Source of the DNA: Kribbella rubisoli
GTDB taxonomy: Bacteria; Actinomycetota; Actinomycetes; Propionibacteriales; Kribbellaceae
Assembly: GCF_004217145.1 (NCBI RefSeq)
Contig: NZ_SHKR01000013.1
Location: 990,344 to 1,054,343 of the forward strand
Direction: 5' to 3'
DNA length: 64,000 nt
Under the pieces are notes generated by a model that saw nothing but the letters and a program-made list of their open reading frames with translations, was not told where the DNA came from and did not search any database. Shown here one piece after another: positions 7,798 to 16,326 of the stretch; the first letter of the stretch is position 1; each line of letters begins with the position of its first letter. The translations under genes were made by a program, and so were the position numbers.

Positions 7798-9159
7798 ATG
7801 ACCACAACGAACTCAGGGCTCTCCCGCCGCCGGTTCCTGGCGCTCGGCGGCGTGGCGGCCGGCGGTGCCCTCACGGTGGGCTGTTCGCCCGCGTCCTCCA
7901 CGAACACTCCGGTCGCGACCGGCACCGGATCCAAGGCCAAGGGTGCCGTGACCGTGATGTCACAGTCGGGAGAATTCGGGCCGAAGGAGGCCAAGGCGGC
8001 CTCGCAGGCGCTCGGCCTGACCGTCAAGACCGTCGAGTACGACCTGACCAAGCTGACCGCGATGCTTGCCAGCGGCAACCCACCCGACGTGGTCCGGGGC
8101 ATGGGCGCCACCGATACGGCGTACCTCGCAGCCCGGCAGGTCGCCGAGGATCTCGATCCGTACTTCGCGAAGAGCACGCTGATCCAGGCCGACGACATCG
8201 ACCCGGTGAACGACCTGTGGCGGTTCGACGGGCAGAAACAGGGCGCCGGCCCGCGGTACGGGTTCGCGAAGGACTACTCGCAGGACGCCATGCTCTGGTA
8301 CAACTCCGCACTGTTCGACGCTGCGAAGGTTGCGCATCCGAGCTCGGCCGAGCCGCTGTCGTTCGACGAGCTGCTCGACCTCGGCAAGAGGCTCACGAAG
8401 CGGCAGGGTGCCAAGGTGAGCGCCTACGGCCTGAACGCGAACGGGCTCAGCGTCTTCATCACGCTCTGCGGGATGACTGCCTCCGCGGGCGGCAGGGTGC
8501 TCGCCGACGACCTCGCATCGGTCGATCTGAGCAGCCCGGAGGCGCTGCGCGCGATCACCTGGTACCTCGACTACGCGAAGGCCGGTATCGGCCCAACTGT
8601 GCTCAACCCGGATCCGAACGGCTGGGACGGTCCGACGTTCCAGGCAGGCCGGATGGCGATCGCGACCGACGGCTACTGGTTCGGCGGTGTGTTCAGCGCC
8701 GACGCGAAGAACGCGAAGCTCGCGCATCTGCTGCCGGCGCCGCAGTTCGGCACCGGCGCGCGGATCAGCCCGTGCTACGGCGCGACCGGGCTCTGGATGC
8801 CGAAGGCCGGCAAGAACAAGGACGCGGCCTGGGCGGTGATGGAGTGGTTCCTGGCCGGCGACCCGGCCAAGGCGCGGGCGAAGGGCGGCTGGGGGATCCC
8901 GCCGCTGAAGTCGCTGCAGAAGCTGATGCCGCAGACGCAACCGTTCCAGAAGGAGGCGTACGAGGTCCAGTCGGCAGAGCAGAAGTACTTCTCGGTGATG
9001 ACCTTCACCCCGTACCTGCGGCTGGACGCGATCGACGGCATCATCGGCCGTGAGTTGCCCAAGGCAATCAAAGGTACGACGTCGCCCGCGCAGTTCGCGG
9101 ACACCGTGATGAGCCAGGTCAACACGCAGCTCGCCGATGGAAAGAAGCGCTTGCGGTGA
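7798..9159 (+). CDS. Sugar ABC transporter substrate-binding lipoprotein (family 1)
   Basis: 453 aa. The leader has a twin-arginine pattern (SRRRFLALGG) and a lipobox ending at Cys29 (LTVGC), so it is probably exported folded by Tat and lipid-anchored outside. The rest is a type-1 extracellular solute-binding fold, with FQAGRMAIATDGYWFGG and a C-terminal FADTVMSQVN. GAGAGG-like spacing (GAGAGG then 6 nt) favours ATG 7798 over TTG 7792. It overlaps the first permease by 4 nt (GTGA). Ligand is probably a galactoside or sugar acid, judged from the neighbouring GH27 and dgoD genes. Confidence 0.9.
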   Translation: MTTTNSGLSRRRFLALGGVAAGGALTVGCSPASSTNTPVATGTGSKAKGAVTVMSQSGEFGPKEAKAASQALGLTVKTVEYDLTKLTAMLASGNPPDVVRGMGATDTAYLAARQVAEDLDPYFAKSTLIQADDIDPVNDLWRFDGQKQGAGPRYGFAKDYSQDAMLWYNSALFDAAKVAHPSSAEPLSFDELLDLGKRLTKRQGAKVSAYGLNANGLSVFITLCGMTASAGGRVLADDLASVDLSSPEALRAITWYLDYAKAGIGPTVLNPDPNGWDGPTFQAGRMAIATDGYWFGGVFSADAKNAKLAHLLPAPQFGTGARISPCYGATGLWMPKAGKNKDAAWAVMEWFLAGDPAKARAKGGWGIPPLKSLQKLMPQTQPFQKEAYEVQSAEQKYFSVMTFTPYLRLDAIDGIIGRELPKAIKGTTSPAQFADTVMSQVNTQLADGKKRLR

Positions 9160-10124
9160 GTGTCCTGACCGAGGTACGCCGTCCTGCCGCGCCGGCTGCC
9201 GTGGACCGGCGGAAGAAGCCGCCCGGCCTGCGGAAGGCGCGGACGTTCTACCTGTTCGTCGCACCGTGGATCATCGGGTTCGTGGCGCTGACGGTGTTCC
9301 CGCTCGGGTACGCGTTCTGGCTCAGCCTGACCGACTCCGACGGACTGTCGCCGCGGACCCATTTCGTCGGCTTCGAGAACTACGTGGCGATCTTCCACGA
9401 CCCGCTGACCCTGAGCTCGCTGGGCAGGACCGGGCTGTTCGCGCTGGTCACAGTGCCGCTGTCGATCTTTGCCGGGTTGCTGCTCGCGGTGATGCTGAAC
9501 CAGCCGATCAAGGGCAGGGGACTGCTGCGCGGGCTCATCTACCTGCCGGCCGTGGTTCCGCCGGTGGGTGCGGCGCTCACGTTCCGGTTGATCTTCGACC
9601 GCGATGCCGGCGCGGCGAACGGCGTACTGAGCGGGCTCGGGGCGAATCCGATCACCTGGCTGGTCGATCCGAACGTGCGTTATGTGCTGTACGCGCTGGT
9701 GGTGTGGGGATGTGGCGGATCGATGATCATCTCGCTGGCCGGCCTGCAGGACATTCCGCGTGAGTTGCTCGAAGCGGCTCAGGTCGACGGGGCGTCGTAC
9801 TGGCAGTCGTTCACGCGGATCACTGTGCCGTTGCTGTCCCCGGTGATCCTGTTCCAGGTGATCACCGGGGTGATCGGATCGCTGCAGTCGTTCGCGCCCT
9901 TGCTGTTGTCGTCGGGGTCGCTGAGCGGCGCGGGGACGGTGCCACAGGGCAACTACCTCTACATGATCCACGTGTTCGCGCAGTACTTCAGCGCATCCCG
10001 CTTCGGCTATGCGTCGGCGATGTTGTGGATGCTGTTCGCGGTGATCCTGCTGGTCACGCTGCTGATCATCAAGGTGAGCGCCCGGACCGTCTTCTACACC
10101 GTCGAGCCGGAGGGGAAGAAATGA
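9156..10124 (+). CDS. Sugar ABC transporter permease (MalF/LacF type)
   Basis: 322 aa, six predicted membrane segments, beginning after a charged cytoplasmic N-terminus. The EAA loop that contacts the ATPase is clear (LLEAAQVDGASYW...). GTG start overlaps the binding-protein stop by 4 nt; its own stop overlaps the next ATG by 4 nt. No ATPase gene is in this operon, so a shared MsiK-type subunit is expected. Confidence 0.92.
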   Translation: MSVLTEVRRPAAPAAVDRRKKPPGLRKARTFYLFVAPWIIGFVALTVFPLGYAFWLSLTDSDGLSPRTHFVGFENYVAIFHDPLTLSSLGRTGLFALVTVPLSIFAGLLLAVMLNQPIKGRGLLRGLIYLPAVVPPVGAALTFRLIFDRDAGAANGVLSGLGANPITWLVDPNVRYVLYALVVWGCGGSMIISLAGLQDIPRELLEAAQVDGASYWQSFTRITVPLLSPVILFQVITGVIGSLQSFAPLLLSSGSLSGAGTVPQGNYLYMIHVFAQYFSASRFGYASAMLWMLFAVILLVTLLIIKVSARTVFYTVEPEGKK

Positions 10125-10942
10125 CCCGGACCTACCGGTGGGCGCTCTCCATCGTGCTGCTGGCTGTCGTTCTCGTGATGCTGAGTCCGATCCTGTGGCT
10201 GGTGTCGACGTCGCTGAAGTCGCCGGCCGAGATGGCGTCGTTCCCGCCTTCGTGGTGGCCATCGGCACCGCGGTTCGCCAACTACACCGATGCGATCAGC
10301 CAGGTGAACTTCATCGGCGCGACGCAGAACTCGCTCACGATCGCGTTCATCAGTACCTCCTTGACCACCTTGAGCTCGGCCTGGGTCGGATTCGGGTTCG
10401 CGCGGCTGACGGCGCCGGGGAAGAAGCAGTTGTTCGTCGTGCTGCTCGCGACCATGATGCTGCCGGGGATTGTGACGCTGGTTCCGACGTACCTCATCTT
10501 CGCGAAGCTGCACATGGTCAACACCTACTGGCCCTGGGTGGCGTGGGGGCTCGGCGGGAGCGCGTTCCTGATCTTCTTGTTCCGCCAGTTCTTCGCCGGC
10601 ATCCCTCGCGAAATGGAGGAGGCCGCGATCATCGACGGCTGTGGGTACGTCGGGATCTTCTGGCGGATCTTCCTGCCGCAGTCGTGGCCGGTGATCGCGG
10701 CCAGTGTGATCCTCTCGTTCACCCACGCCTGGGGCGACTTCGTCGGACCCGCGATGTTCCTCAGCCAGGACAGTACGACGCTCGCCGTCGCGATGGCCAC
10801 CGGCTACGTCAACGACAAGGGCCTCCCGATGAACAACCTGGTCGCGGCCGGCGCCGTCATGTACGTCCTGCCGGTCCTGGTCCTCTTCCTGTTCATGCAA
10901 CGCCGCTTCGTCAGCGGCTTCTCCACGTCGGGCATCAAATAG
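10121..10942 (+). CDS. Sugar ABC transporter permease (MalG type)
   Basis: 273 aa, six membrane segments, EAA loop EEAAIIDGCGYVGIF, C-terminal FVSGFSTSGIK typical of MalG-like permeases. ATG at 10121 is preceded by AGGGGAAGAA and overlaps the previous stop. It forms the transmembrane pair with the preceding permease. It ends 8 bp from the convergent sigma-factor partner gene. Confidence 0.92.
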   Translation: MTRTYRWALSIVLLAVVLVMLSPILWLVSTSLKSPAEMASFPPSWWPSAPRFANYTDAISQVNFIGATQNSLTIAFISTSLTTLSSAWVGFGFARLTAPGKKQLFVVLLATMMLPGIVTLVPTYLIFAKLHMVNTYWPWVAWGLGGSAFLIFLFRQFFAGIPREMEEAAIIDGCGYVGIFWRIFLPQSWPVIAASVILSFTHAWGDFVGPAMFLSQDSTTLAVAMATGYVNDKGLPMNNLVAAGAVMYVLPVLVLFLFMQRRFVSGFSTSGIK

Positions 10943-10950
10943 CGAGGAAG

Positions 10951-11928
10951 TCACCGCGGCAGGGAGGGGATCGGCTTGACCGGGTCGAAGAGGTCGGCGC
11001 CTTGGATTTGCTGATGGGGGCCCGACCGGATGAGGTCGAGGCCCGGCCAGTTGTTGATGGAGCAGACGGTGTACGGGACGTGGACCGGCCACGACTGGTT
11101 GTCGGCGCGGAGGTGGATGACGTACTCGCGGGCCTCGTCCTGGCAGCTGGCTGGTTGCGGGGCCGGACGTGGCGTGGAGGCGTTGAGGAGTTGGTCGGCC
11201 AGCGCCAGAGCCTTGTCGGACTGGACCTCCGAGCCGGCGATCAGCGAACCGTTCCAGTACTCGCAGATCGAGGCCGCGGTGATCTGGGCCGTCGGCTTGC
11301 CCGTCGGTCCGTCGGCGGGCTGCCGGGCGGTGCAGCCGTAGTAGTCCGTGTTGGTGATGGGCCGGGCTGAGCCGAGGATCGTTCGGCGGAGCACGTCGTC
11401 CTTCGTCAGTACGCTGAGCTTCACGCCGCCGACTACGCGGGTCTCCTCGGTCCAGCCACCGTCGTACCGCTTGATGCCTGGCGCCTGGACGTCGTTGAAC
11501 CACAGGTATGGCTGCCGCCGAGCCAGCGGGAGTACGGCCGTGTTGCAGGTGTAGACCTTGCTGGCCGGCCAGCCGTTCAGCCGCCCGATGGTGGGAACTG
11601 CCGAGTTGCCGAGGAAAGTGCACGGCGCCGGTCCGGACACGTACTGCGTCCAGCGCGCCGGAACCTGTACCTGGACTGTCCTGAAGGACTCCCATCGCCA
11701 ACCGGTTTGCGGGTTCTGGGCGATCTGCGGATCGGTGCGCAGTTCAAGGTGGGTTGCGGTGATCGCGGTCGCGACGGCTGCCGCGGCGATGACGACGGCG
11801 CCGATCGTGCGGCCGGTGCGGCGGCGGCGTAGGCGGGTGTGGACTCCGGCCAGGAGGCGGTCGTCCGATGGGGCGTCCGCCGCGTGCTTCGACAGGCTGT
11901 CGGCGATGAGTTGTTCGGAGCGGTCCAT
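10951..11928 (-). CDS. Membrane-anchored protein co-transcribed with a SigE-family sigma factor
   Basis: 325 aa. A cytoplasmic N-terminus of about 45 residues (MDRSEQLIADSLSKHAADAP) is followed by one membrane segment (TIGAVVIAAAAVATAITATH) and a long extracellular domain with several cysteines and Trp/Pro-rich stretches. This arrangement is typical of proteins encoded after SigE-family sigma factors in actinobacteria and is compatible with an anti-sigma or sensor role. No zinc-anti-sigma HxxxCxxC motif is visible, so that role is an inference. The ATG overlaps the sigma stop (TGATG). Confidence 0.65.
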   Translation of the reverse strand: MDRSEQLIADSLSKHAADAPSDDRLLAGVHTRLRRRRTGRTIGAVVIAAAAVATAITATHLELRTDPQIAQNPQTGWRWESFRTVQVQVPARWTQYVSGPAPCTFLGNSAVPTIGRLNGWPASKVYTCNTAVLPLARRQPYLWFNDVQAPGIKRYDGGWTEETRVVGGVKLSVLTKDDVLRRTILGSARPITNTDYYGCTARQPADGPTGKPTAQITAASICEYWNGSLIAGSEVQSDKALALADQLLNASTPRPAPQPASCQDEAREYVIHLRADNQSWPVHVPYTVCSINNWPGLDLIRSGPHQQIQGADLFDPVKPIPSLPR

Positions 11929-12422
11929 CAGTGCTTGACCTCCTCGGTGGTGATGGTGGTGCGCAGCCTCGCCAGGGCGCGGTGGATCTGGGAGCGGACG
12001 GTGGCGGGTGAGCAGTCCAGGATCACGGCGATCTCGGCGTCCGGGAGGTCCTCGTAGTAGCGCAGTACGACGGCTGCTCGTTGCTTGGCGGGCAAGGTGG
12101 CGCACAGTGCCCACACCGCGTCGTGCTCTGCCTGTGCGGCCGCATGGTCCGGGCTTGTCGTGCCGGTGCCGACTTCCTCGGCGGGAGTCTCCCGGCGGAA
12201 GAAGCGGCGCCAGCGGGAGATGTCGGCGTTGACGATGGACCGCCGTACGTAGGCCTCCGGATCCTGGACGCGACAGATCTTGGTCCACTTGGAGTACGCC
12301 GCGATCAGCGCGTCCTGGACTGCTTCCTCGGCGCGGTTGTGGTCGCGCGTGACGAGGTACGCGAACCGCAGCAACGCCGCACCCCGCTGAGCGACCCAGT
12401 CGTCGAAGTCGGGTGACTCCAT
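11928..12422 (-). CDS. SigE-family RNA polymerase sigma-70 factor (ECF type)
   Basis: 164 aa, the usual size of the actinobacterial SigE group. Region 2 is at residues about 10-70 (LLRFAYLVTRDHNRAEEAVQDALIAAY, then KICRVQDPEAYVRRSIVN). Region 4 helix-turn-helix is at about 110-155 (LPAKQRAAVVLRYYEDLPDAEIA, DCSPATVRSQIHRAL). I chose ATG 12422 because GGGAGGT lies 6 nt upstream, rejecting the longer reading from 12470. It is followed without a gap by a membrane protein. Confidence 0.9.
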   Translation of the reverse strand: MESPDFDDWVAQRGAALLRFAYLVTRDHNRAEEAVQDALIAAYSKWTKICRVQDPEAYVRRSIVNADISRWRRFFRRETPAEEVGTGTTSPDHAAAQAEHDAVWALCATLPAKQRAAVVLRYYEDLPDAEIAVILDCSPATVRSQIHRALARLRTTITTEEVKH

Positions 12423-12473
12423 CCGGCACCTCCCACCCTGATCACGTCGCGGAGGGCCGGAACGTTGCAAACC

Positions 12474-13700
12474 TCAGTCGGGCTCGGGAAGAGTCGGTGT
12501 CGGCAGGGCCAGCTTCTCGTCCGGTTTCGCCGCCAGTACGTCGTTCACGTACGAGCGGGCCGCTTCCATCGTGTCGACCTCATGGCCGGCCTGTTCGGAC
12601 AGGAACCAGCGGTGTTCGAGAACCTCGTGGAACACCTCGGCGGGTTCGAGCTTGCGGTTCAGGTCGCGGGGGACCGAGCGGACGACTGGTTCGAAGACCT
12701 CGGTCAGCCACTGGTGGGCGACGATCTCCTCGTCCTCGTTCTGCTGGTCGGTGGCGGCGGCGAACGCGTCCAGGTCGTTGAGCAGCCGGCGCGCCTGGTT
12801 CTCCTCGACGTCCAACCCGGTGAGTCGGAGCAGTCGACGCGAGTGGTGGCCCGCGTCCACGACCTTCGGCTGGATGCGGACCTGGCTGCCGTCCCAGTCG
12901 GTGATGATGTCGATCTCGGCGACGTCGAAGCCGAGCTCGTTCAGTCGCCGGATCCGCGAGTCGAGCCGGTGCATCTCGTCGTTGGCGAACTCCTCCGGTG
13001 CGGTCAGCTCGGCCCACAGCGCCTCGTACCGCTTCTGGATCGACTCGACTGTCTCCTGCGGGTCGATGGACTCGTCGAGCAGACCGCCCTCCTGCAGGTC
13101 GAGCAGTTCGCCGAACAGGTTGATCTCCGCGGTGTACAGATCGTGCGCCCGCTGCCCGTCGGAGATGTCCTGGTGCAGCTCACCGGTCTCGGCATCCACC
13201 AGGTACGCCGCGAACGCGCCGGCATCCCGTCGGAACAGGGTGTTGGACAGCGAGCAGTCGCCCCAGAAGAACCCGAGCAGGTGCAGCCGAACGATCAGCG
13301 CGACCAGTGCGTCGATCAGCCGGTTGACCGTGTCGGGCCGGAGCGTGCTGGAGAACAGCGCGCGGTACGGCAGGGAGAACTGCAGGTGCCGGGTGATCAG
13401 GATCGAGTCGATCGGCTCGCCGTCGCGGTCGACCCGGTCGGTGATCACACCGACGGGCTCGACGGAGGGCGCCTCCAGGCGTTCGAGGTCGCGGAGCAGC
13501 CGGTACTCGTGCATCGCCAGATGCTCGAGGACCTCTTTGATTGCGTACACCGTGCCGTTGACCCGGACGAAGCGGACGACGTGCCGCGAGATACCGCGCG
13601 GCAGCGCGACCAGCTGGTCCTCGGGCCAGTCCTCCAGCGGGACGTCCCAGGGGAGCGACAGCAGGCCGGTGTCCGGGCGGGTGGCGACGAATCGGGGCAC
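12474..13700 (-). CDS. DUF4032 domain-containing protein (kinase-like fold)
   Basis: 408 aa. The N-terminal 270 residues resemble a lipopolysaccharide-kinase-like/protein-kinase-like fold: VYAIKEVLEHLAMHEYRLLRD has the Lys-Glu pair, and FFWGDCSLSNTLFRRDAG resembles the catalytic-loop D/N motif, with VDAETGE in place of DFG. The C-terminal half is the DUF4032 region. Probably cytoplasmic; substrate is unknown. GTG start. It is upstream of the sigma-factor gene on the same strand with a gap of about 50 bp. Confidence 0.8.
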   Translation of the reverse strand: MPRFVATRPDTGLLSLPWDVPLEDWPEDQLVALPRGISRHVVRFVRVNGTVYAIKEVLEHLAMHEYRLLRDLERLEAPSVEPVGVITDRVDRDGEPIDSILITRHLQFSLPYRALFSSTLRPDTVNRLIDALVALIVRLHLLGFFWGDCSLSNTLFRRDAGAFAAYLVDAETGELHQDISDGQRAHDLYTAEINLFGELLDLQEGGLLDESIDPQETVESIQKRYEALWAELTAPEEFANDEMHRLDSRIRRLNELGFDVAEIDIITDWDGSQVRIQPKVVDAGHHSRRLLRLTGLDVEENQARRLLNDLDAFAAATDQQNEDEEIVAHQWLTEVFEPVVRSVPRDLNRKLEPAEVFHEVLEHRWFLSEQAGHEVDTMEAARSYVNDVLAAKPDEKLALPTPTLPEPD

Positions 13701-13742
13701 GGCTCCCAGTCTGTCAGGAATCCTGAGGGTTCAGCGAGGTAC

Positions 13743-13781
13743 GCAAGTGCTTGCAAATTCTTGCGTGATTGGGCGTACAGT
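13743..13781 (+). promoter_or_regulatory. Tandem LacI operators and -10 box of the first LacI gene
   Basis: Two GCAA-N4-TTGC sites overlap at a 10-bp offset: GCAAGTGCTTGC (13743-13754) and GCAAATTCTTGC (13753-13764). A TACAGT -10 at 13776-13781 leaves 7 nt to the ATG at 13789, suggesting a leaderless transcript under autoregulation. The same layout occurs at 33050-33100. Confidence 0.65.
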
Positions 13782-13788
13782 TTGCGCT

Positions 13789-14781
13789 ATGACACGACGA
13801 CTTGCAGAGGTGGCCAAGAAGGTCGGGGTCAGCGAAGCCACCGTGAGCCGCGTCCTGAACGGGAAGCCCGGGGTGTCCGAGGCGACCCGTGAAGCGGTGC
13901 TCACCGCACTTGATGTCCTCGGGTACGAGCGCCCCACGCAGCTGCGCGGTGATCGCGCCCGGCTGGTCGGTCTGGTCCTGCCCGAGTTGCAGAACCCGAT
14001 CTTCCCCGCGTTCGCCGAGGTCGTCGGCGGCGCGCTCGCGCAGCAAGGTTTCACGTCCTTGCTCTGCACCCGGACGGTCGGTGGCGTGTCCGAGGCCGAC
14101 TACGTGGATCTGCTCCTCCAGCAGCAGGTGTCCGGGGTAGTGTTCGCCGGCGGTTTCTACGCCCAGGCGGACGCGCCGCACCAGCACTACGAGCTGATCC
14201 AGGAGCGCAAGCTGCCGACCGTGCTGGTCAACGCGGCGGTCGACCACCTCGGGTTCCCGCAGGTCTCGTCGGACGACTACGTCGCTGCGGAGATGGCGAT
14301 CGGGCACCTGCGAGCGCTCGGTCATATGCGGATCGGGATGGTGCTCGGTCCGCGTGACCACATCCCCTCGCGGCGGAAGCTCGAGGCGTACCTCGCTGCG
14401 GACGAGGCCGATCCGAAGCTGGTCGAGCACACGATGTTCTCGCTCGAGGGCGGGCACGCGGCCGCGACCCGGCTGGTGAACTCCGGCGTCACCGGCATCG
14501 TCTGCGCGAGCGACATCCTCGCGCTCGGTGCGATCCGCGCCGTACGCCGAGCCGGCCTGAGCGTGCCGGGCGAAGTCTCGGTGATCGGGTACGACGACTC
14601 GGCGATGATGAACTGCACCGACCCACCGCTCACCACCGTCCGCCAGCCGATCGACGCGATGGGCCGCGCCGCGGTCGACATGCTGGTCGCCCTGATCGAG
14701 CGCGCTGTCGTACCCGCCGACGAACTGCTCTTCGAGCCCGAGCTGGTCGTCCGCGCCTCTACCGCACGAGCCCGGATCTAG
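13789..14781 (+). CDS. LacI family transcriptional regulator
   Basis: 330 aa. The LacI helix-turn-helix and hinge helix are at residues 3-55 (LAEVAKKVGVSEATVSRVLN, then KPGVSEATREAVLTAL). The rest is a periplasmic-binding-like effector domain ending in the typical VIGYDDSAMM and TTVRQPIDAMG. ATG 13789 is set by the family N-terminus and the leaderless promoter. It lies upstream of a sugar ABC operon and a GH13 glucosidase, so it likely represses them. It is a close paralogue of the regulator at 33108, with long identical stretches in the DNA-binding region. Confidence 0.93.
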   Translation: MTRRLAEVAKKVGVSEATVSRVLNGKPGVSEATREAVLTALDVLGYERPTQLRGDRARLVGLVLPELQNPIFPAFAEVVGGALAQQGFTSLLCTRTVGGVSEADYVDLLLQQQVSGVVFAGGFYAQADAPHQHYELIQERKLPTVLVNAAVDHLGFPQVSSDDYVAAEMAIGHLRALGHMRIGMVLGPRDHIPSRRKLEAYLAADEADPKLVEHTMFSLEGGHAAATRLVNSGVTGIVCASDILALGAIRAVRRAGLSVPGEVSVIGYDDSAMMNCTDPPLTTVRQPIDAMGRAAVDMLVALIERAVVPADELLFEPELVVRASTARARI

Positions 14782-14799
14782 ACGTAACCCAGTACCACG

Positions 14800-14830
14800 G
14801 CAGCCGCTGACCGCTCTGGTCGGCGGCTGC
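14800..14830 (+). terminator. Intrinsic-type terminator after the first LacI gene
   Basis: GCAGCCGCTGACC (14800-14812) pairs with GGTCGGCGGCTGC (14818-14830): a 13-bp stem with one G-U and a 5-nt loop, followed by a T-rich TGTCGTTTGTCG. It isolates the LacI gene from the transporter operon. Confidence 0.7.
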
Positions 14831-14955
14831 TGTCGTTTGTCGTCTAGCCGGCAATCTCCCATGAGAAGTCACGTTTTTGCAATGTCAGATCGAAGTATTG
14901 CGATCATGCGTCCAGTTCCCTACGGTGTCCACACGATCCGAGGGAGAGGGTGGAA

Positions 14956-16326
14956 ATGACGACAACGCGCCGCGGGCTCAGCCTGCTGCTGGTTGCGGGA
15001 CTCGGGCTGGTGGCCGCGTCCTGCGGGTCGGACGACGGAAACAAACCGGCCGCTGGGGGAGCGTCGGACGGGCCGGTGACGATCACGGTCGGCTGCGAGC
15101 CGCCGAAGAGCAATCCGAAGGAGCGCGAGGCCTGGGAGGCGGATGTCGCCACGTTCCAGAAAGCGCACCCGAACATCACCGTGCAGGGCAAGGACGCGTT
15201 CCCCTGCATCAACCCCGACACGTTCCAGGCGAAGCTGGCCGGCGGGACGCAGGAGGATCTCTTCTACGTCTACTACACCGACGTCCGGAAGATCATCGAG
15301 AAGAAGCAGGCCGCCGACATCAGCCAGTACGTCGGCACCGTCGGTGCGGTCAAGGATCTGCGTCCGGACGTGATGGGCGTGTTCAAGGACGGCGACAAGA
15401 CGTACGGCCTGCCGCGCAACAACTACAACATGGGCCTGGTCTACAACCGGAAGCTGTTCACGCAGGCCGGTCTGGACCCGGCCAACCCGCCGAAGACGTG
15501 GGAAGAGGTCCGCGACGCGGCGAAGAAGATCGCGGCGCTCGGCCCGGGGTACGTCGGGTACGGCGAATACTCCGCCGGCAACACGGGCGGATGGCACTTC
15601 GCGGCCGAGTTGTACGCCCGCGGCGGGTCGATGGTGAGCGACGACGGGAAGACCGCGGCGTTCAACAGCGACGAGGGCAAGGCGGTTCTCGAGAACCTGA
15701 AGAAGATGCGTTGGGACGACAACTCCATGGGCACGAAGCAGCTGCTCCAGTGGGAGGACCTGATGCGGATGATGGGCGGCGGCAAGCTCGGGATGATGGT
15801 CGGTGCGCCCGATGTCGTGCAGTCGGTCAACAACGACTTCAAGGGCAAGTTCGACGACTACGGCGTCACCGCCGTACCGGAGTCGGACGGGAAGTCGTCG
15901 CTGAGCGGTGGCGACGGGTACATGTTCAACCCGAAGGCGTCGCCGGAGAAGATCAAAGCGGGTCTGCAGTGGCTCGAGTTCCACGAGCTCACGCCGGGCA
16001 AGGGGCAGTTCGACTACGCCCGGTCGAAGGAGCAGGGTCGCCCGGTCGGTCTGCCGATCCCGGACCTGTACGGAACCAGTGCCCCAGGCAACGAGATCAC
16101 CGCGTTGCGCAAGCAGTACGCAACGGTCCCGGTCGACAACTTCGCGCCGTACGTCGCTGCCCAGGGCAACATCACCAACAAGCTCGAACCGCCCAAGGCG
16201 CAGGAGCTCTACGCCGTCCTCGACGTAGCGATGTCCGCCGTCCTCACCCGCAAGGACGCCGACATCAACAAGTTCCTCTCCGACGCCGAAGGCAAGGCCA
16301 ACAAGATCCTCGCGAAGAACACGTGA
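14956..16326 (+). CDS. Sugar ABC transporter substrate-binding lipoprotein (family 1)
   Basis: 456 aa. Sec-type lipoprotein leader with lipobox ending at Cys23 (LVAASC). Type-1 extracellular solute-binding fold. GAGAGGGTGG just upstream supports ATG 14956 over GTG 14950. Upstream, GCAAT (14879-14883) and ATTGC (14897-14901) form a small inverted repeat that could be a LacI site, but it does not match the tandem operators. The ATG of the permease overlaps its stop by 1 nt. With the GH13 enzyme downstream, an alpha-glucoside such as maltose, isomaltose or trehalose is a reasonable ligand (inference). Confidence 0.9.
   Translation: MTTTRRGLSLLLVAGLGLVAASCGSDDGNKPAAGGASDGPVTITVGCEPPKSNPKEREAWEADVATFQKAHPNITVQGKDAFPCINPDTFQAKLAGGTQEDLFYVYYTDVRKIIEKKQAADISQYVGTVGAVKDLRPDVMGVFKDGDKTYGLPRNNYNMGLVYNRKLFTQAGLDPANPPKTWEEVRDAAKKIAALGPGYVGYGEYSAGNTGGWHFAAELYARGGSMVSDDGKTAAFNSDEGKAVLENLKKMRWDDNSMGTKQLLQWEDLMRMMGGGKLGMMVGAPDVVQSVNNDFKGKFDDYGVTAVPESDGKSSLSGGDGYMFNPKASPEKIKAGLQWLEFHELTPGKGQFDYARSKEQGRPVGLPIPDLYGTSAPGNEITALRKQYATVPVDNFAPYVAAQGNITNKLEPPKAQELYAVLDVAMSAVLTRKDADINKFLSDAEGKANKILAKNT

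Noticed and set aside
10951..11928. Zinc-dependent anti-sigma factor
   Set aside because: No HxxxCxxC motif in the N-terminal cytoplasmic part; only the gene order suggests sigma control, so it is left as a membrane partner.
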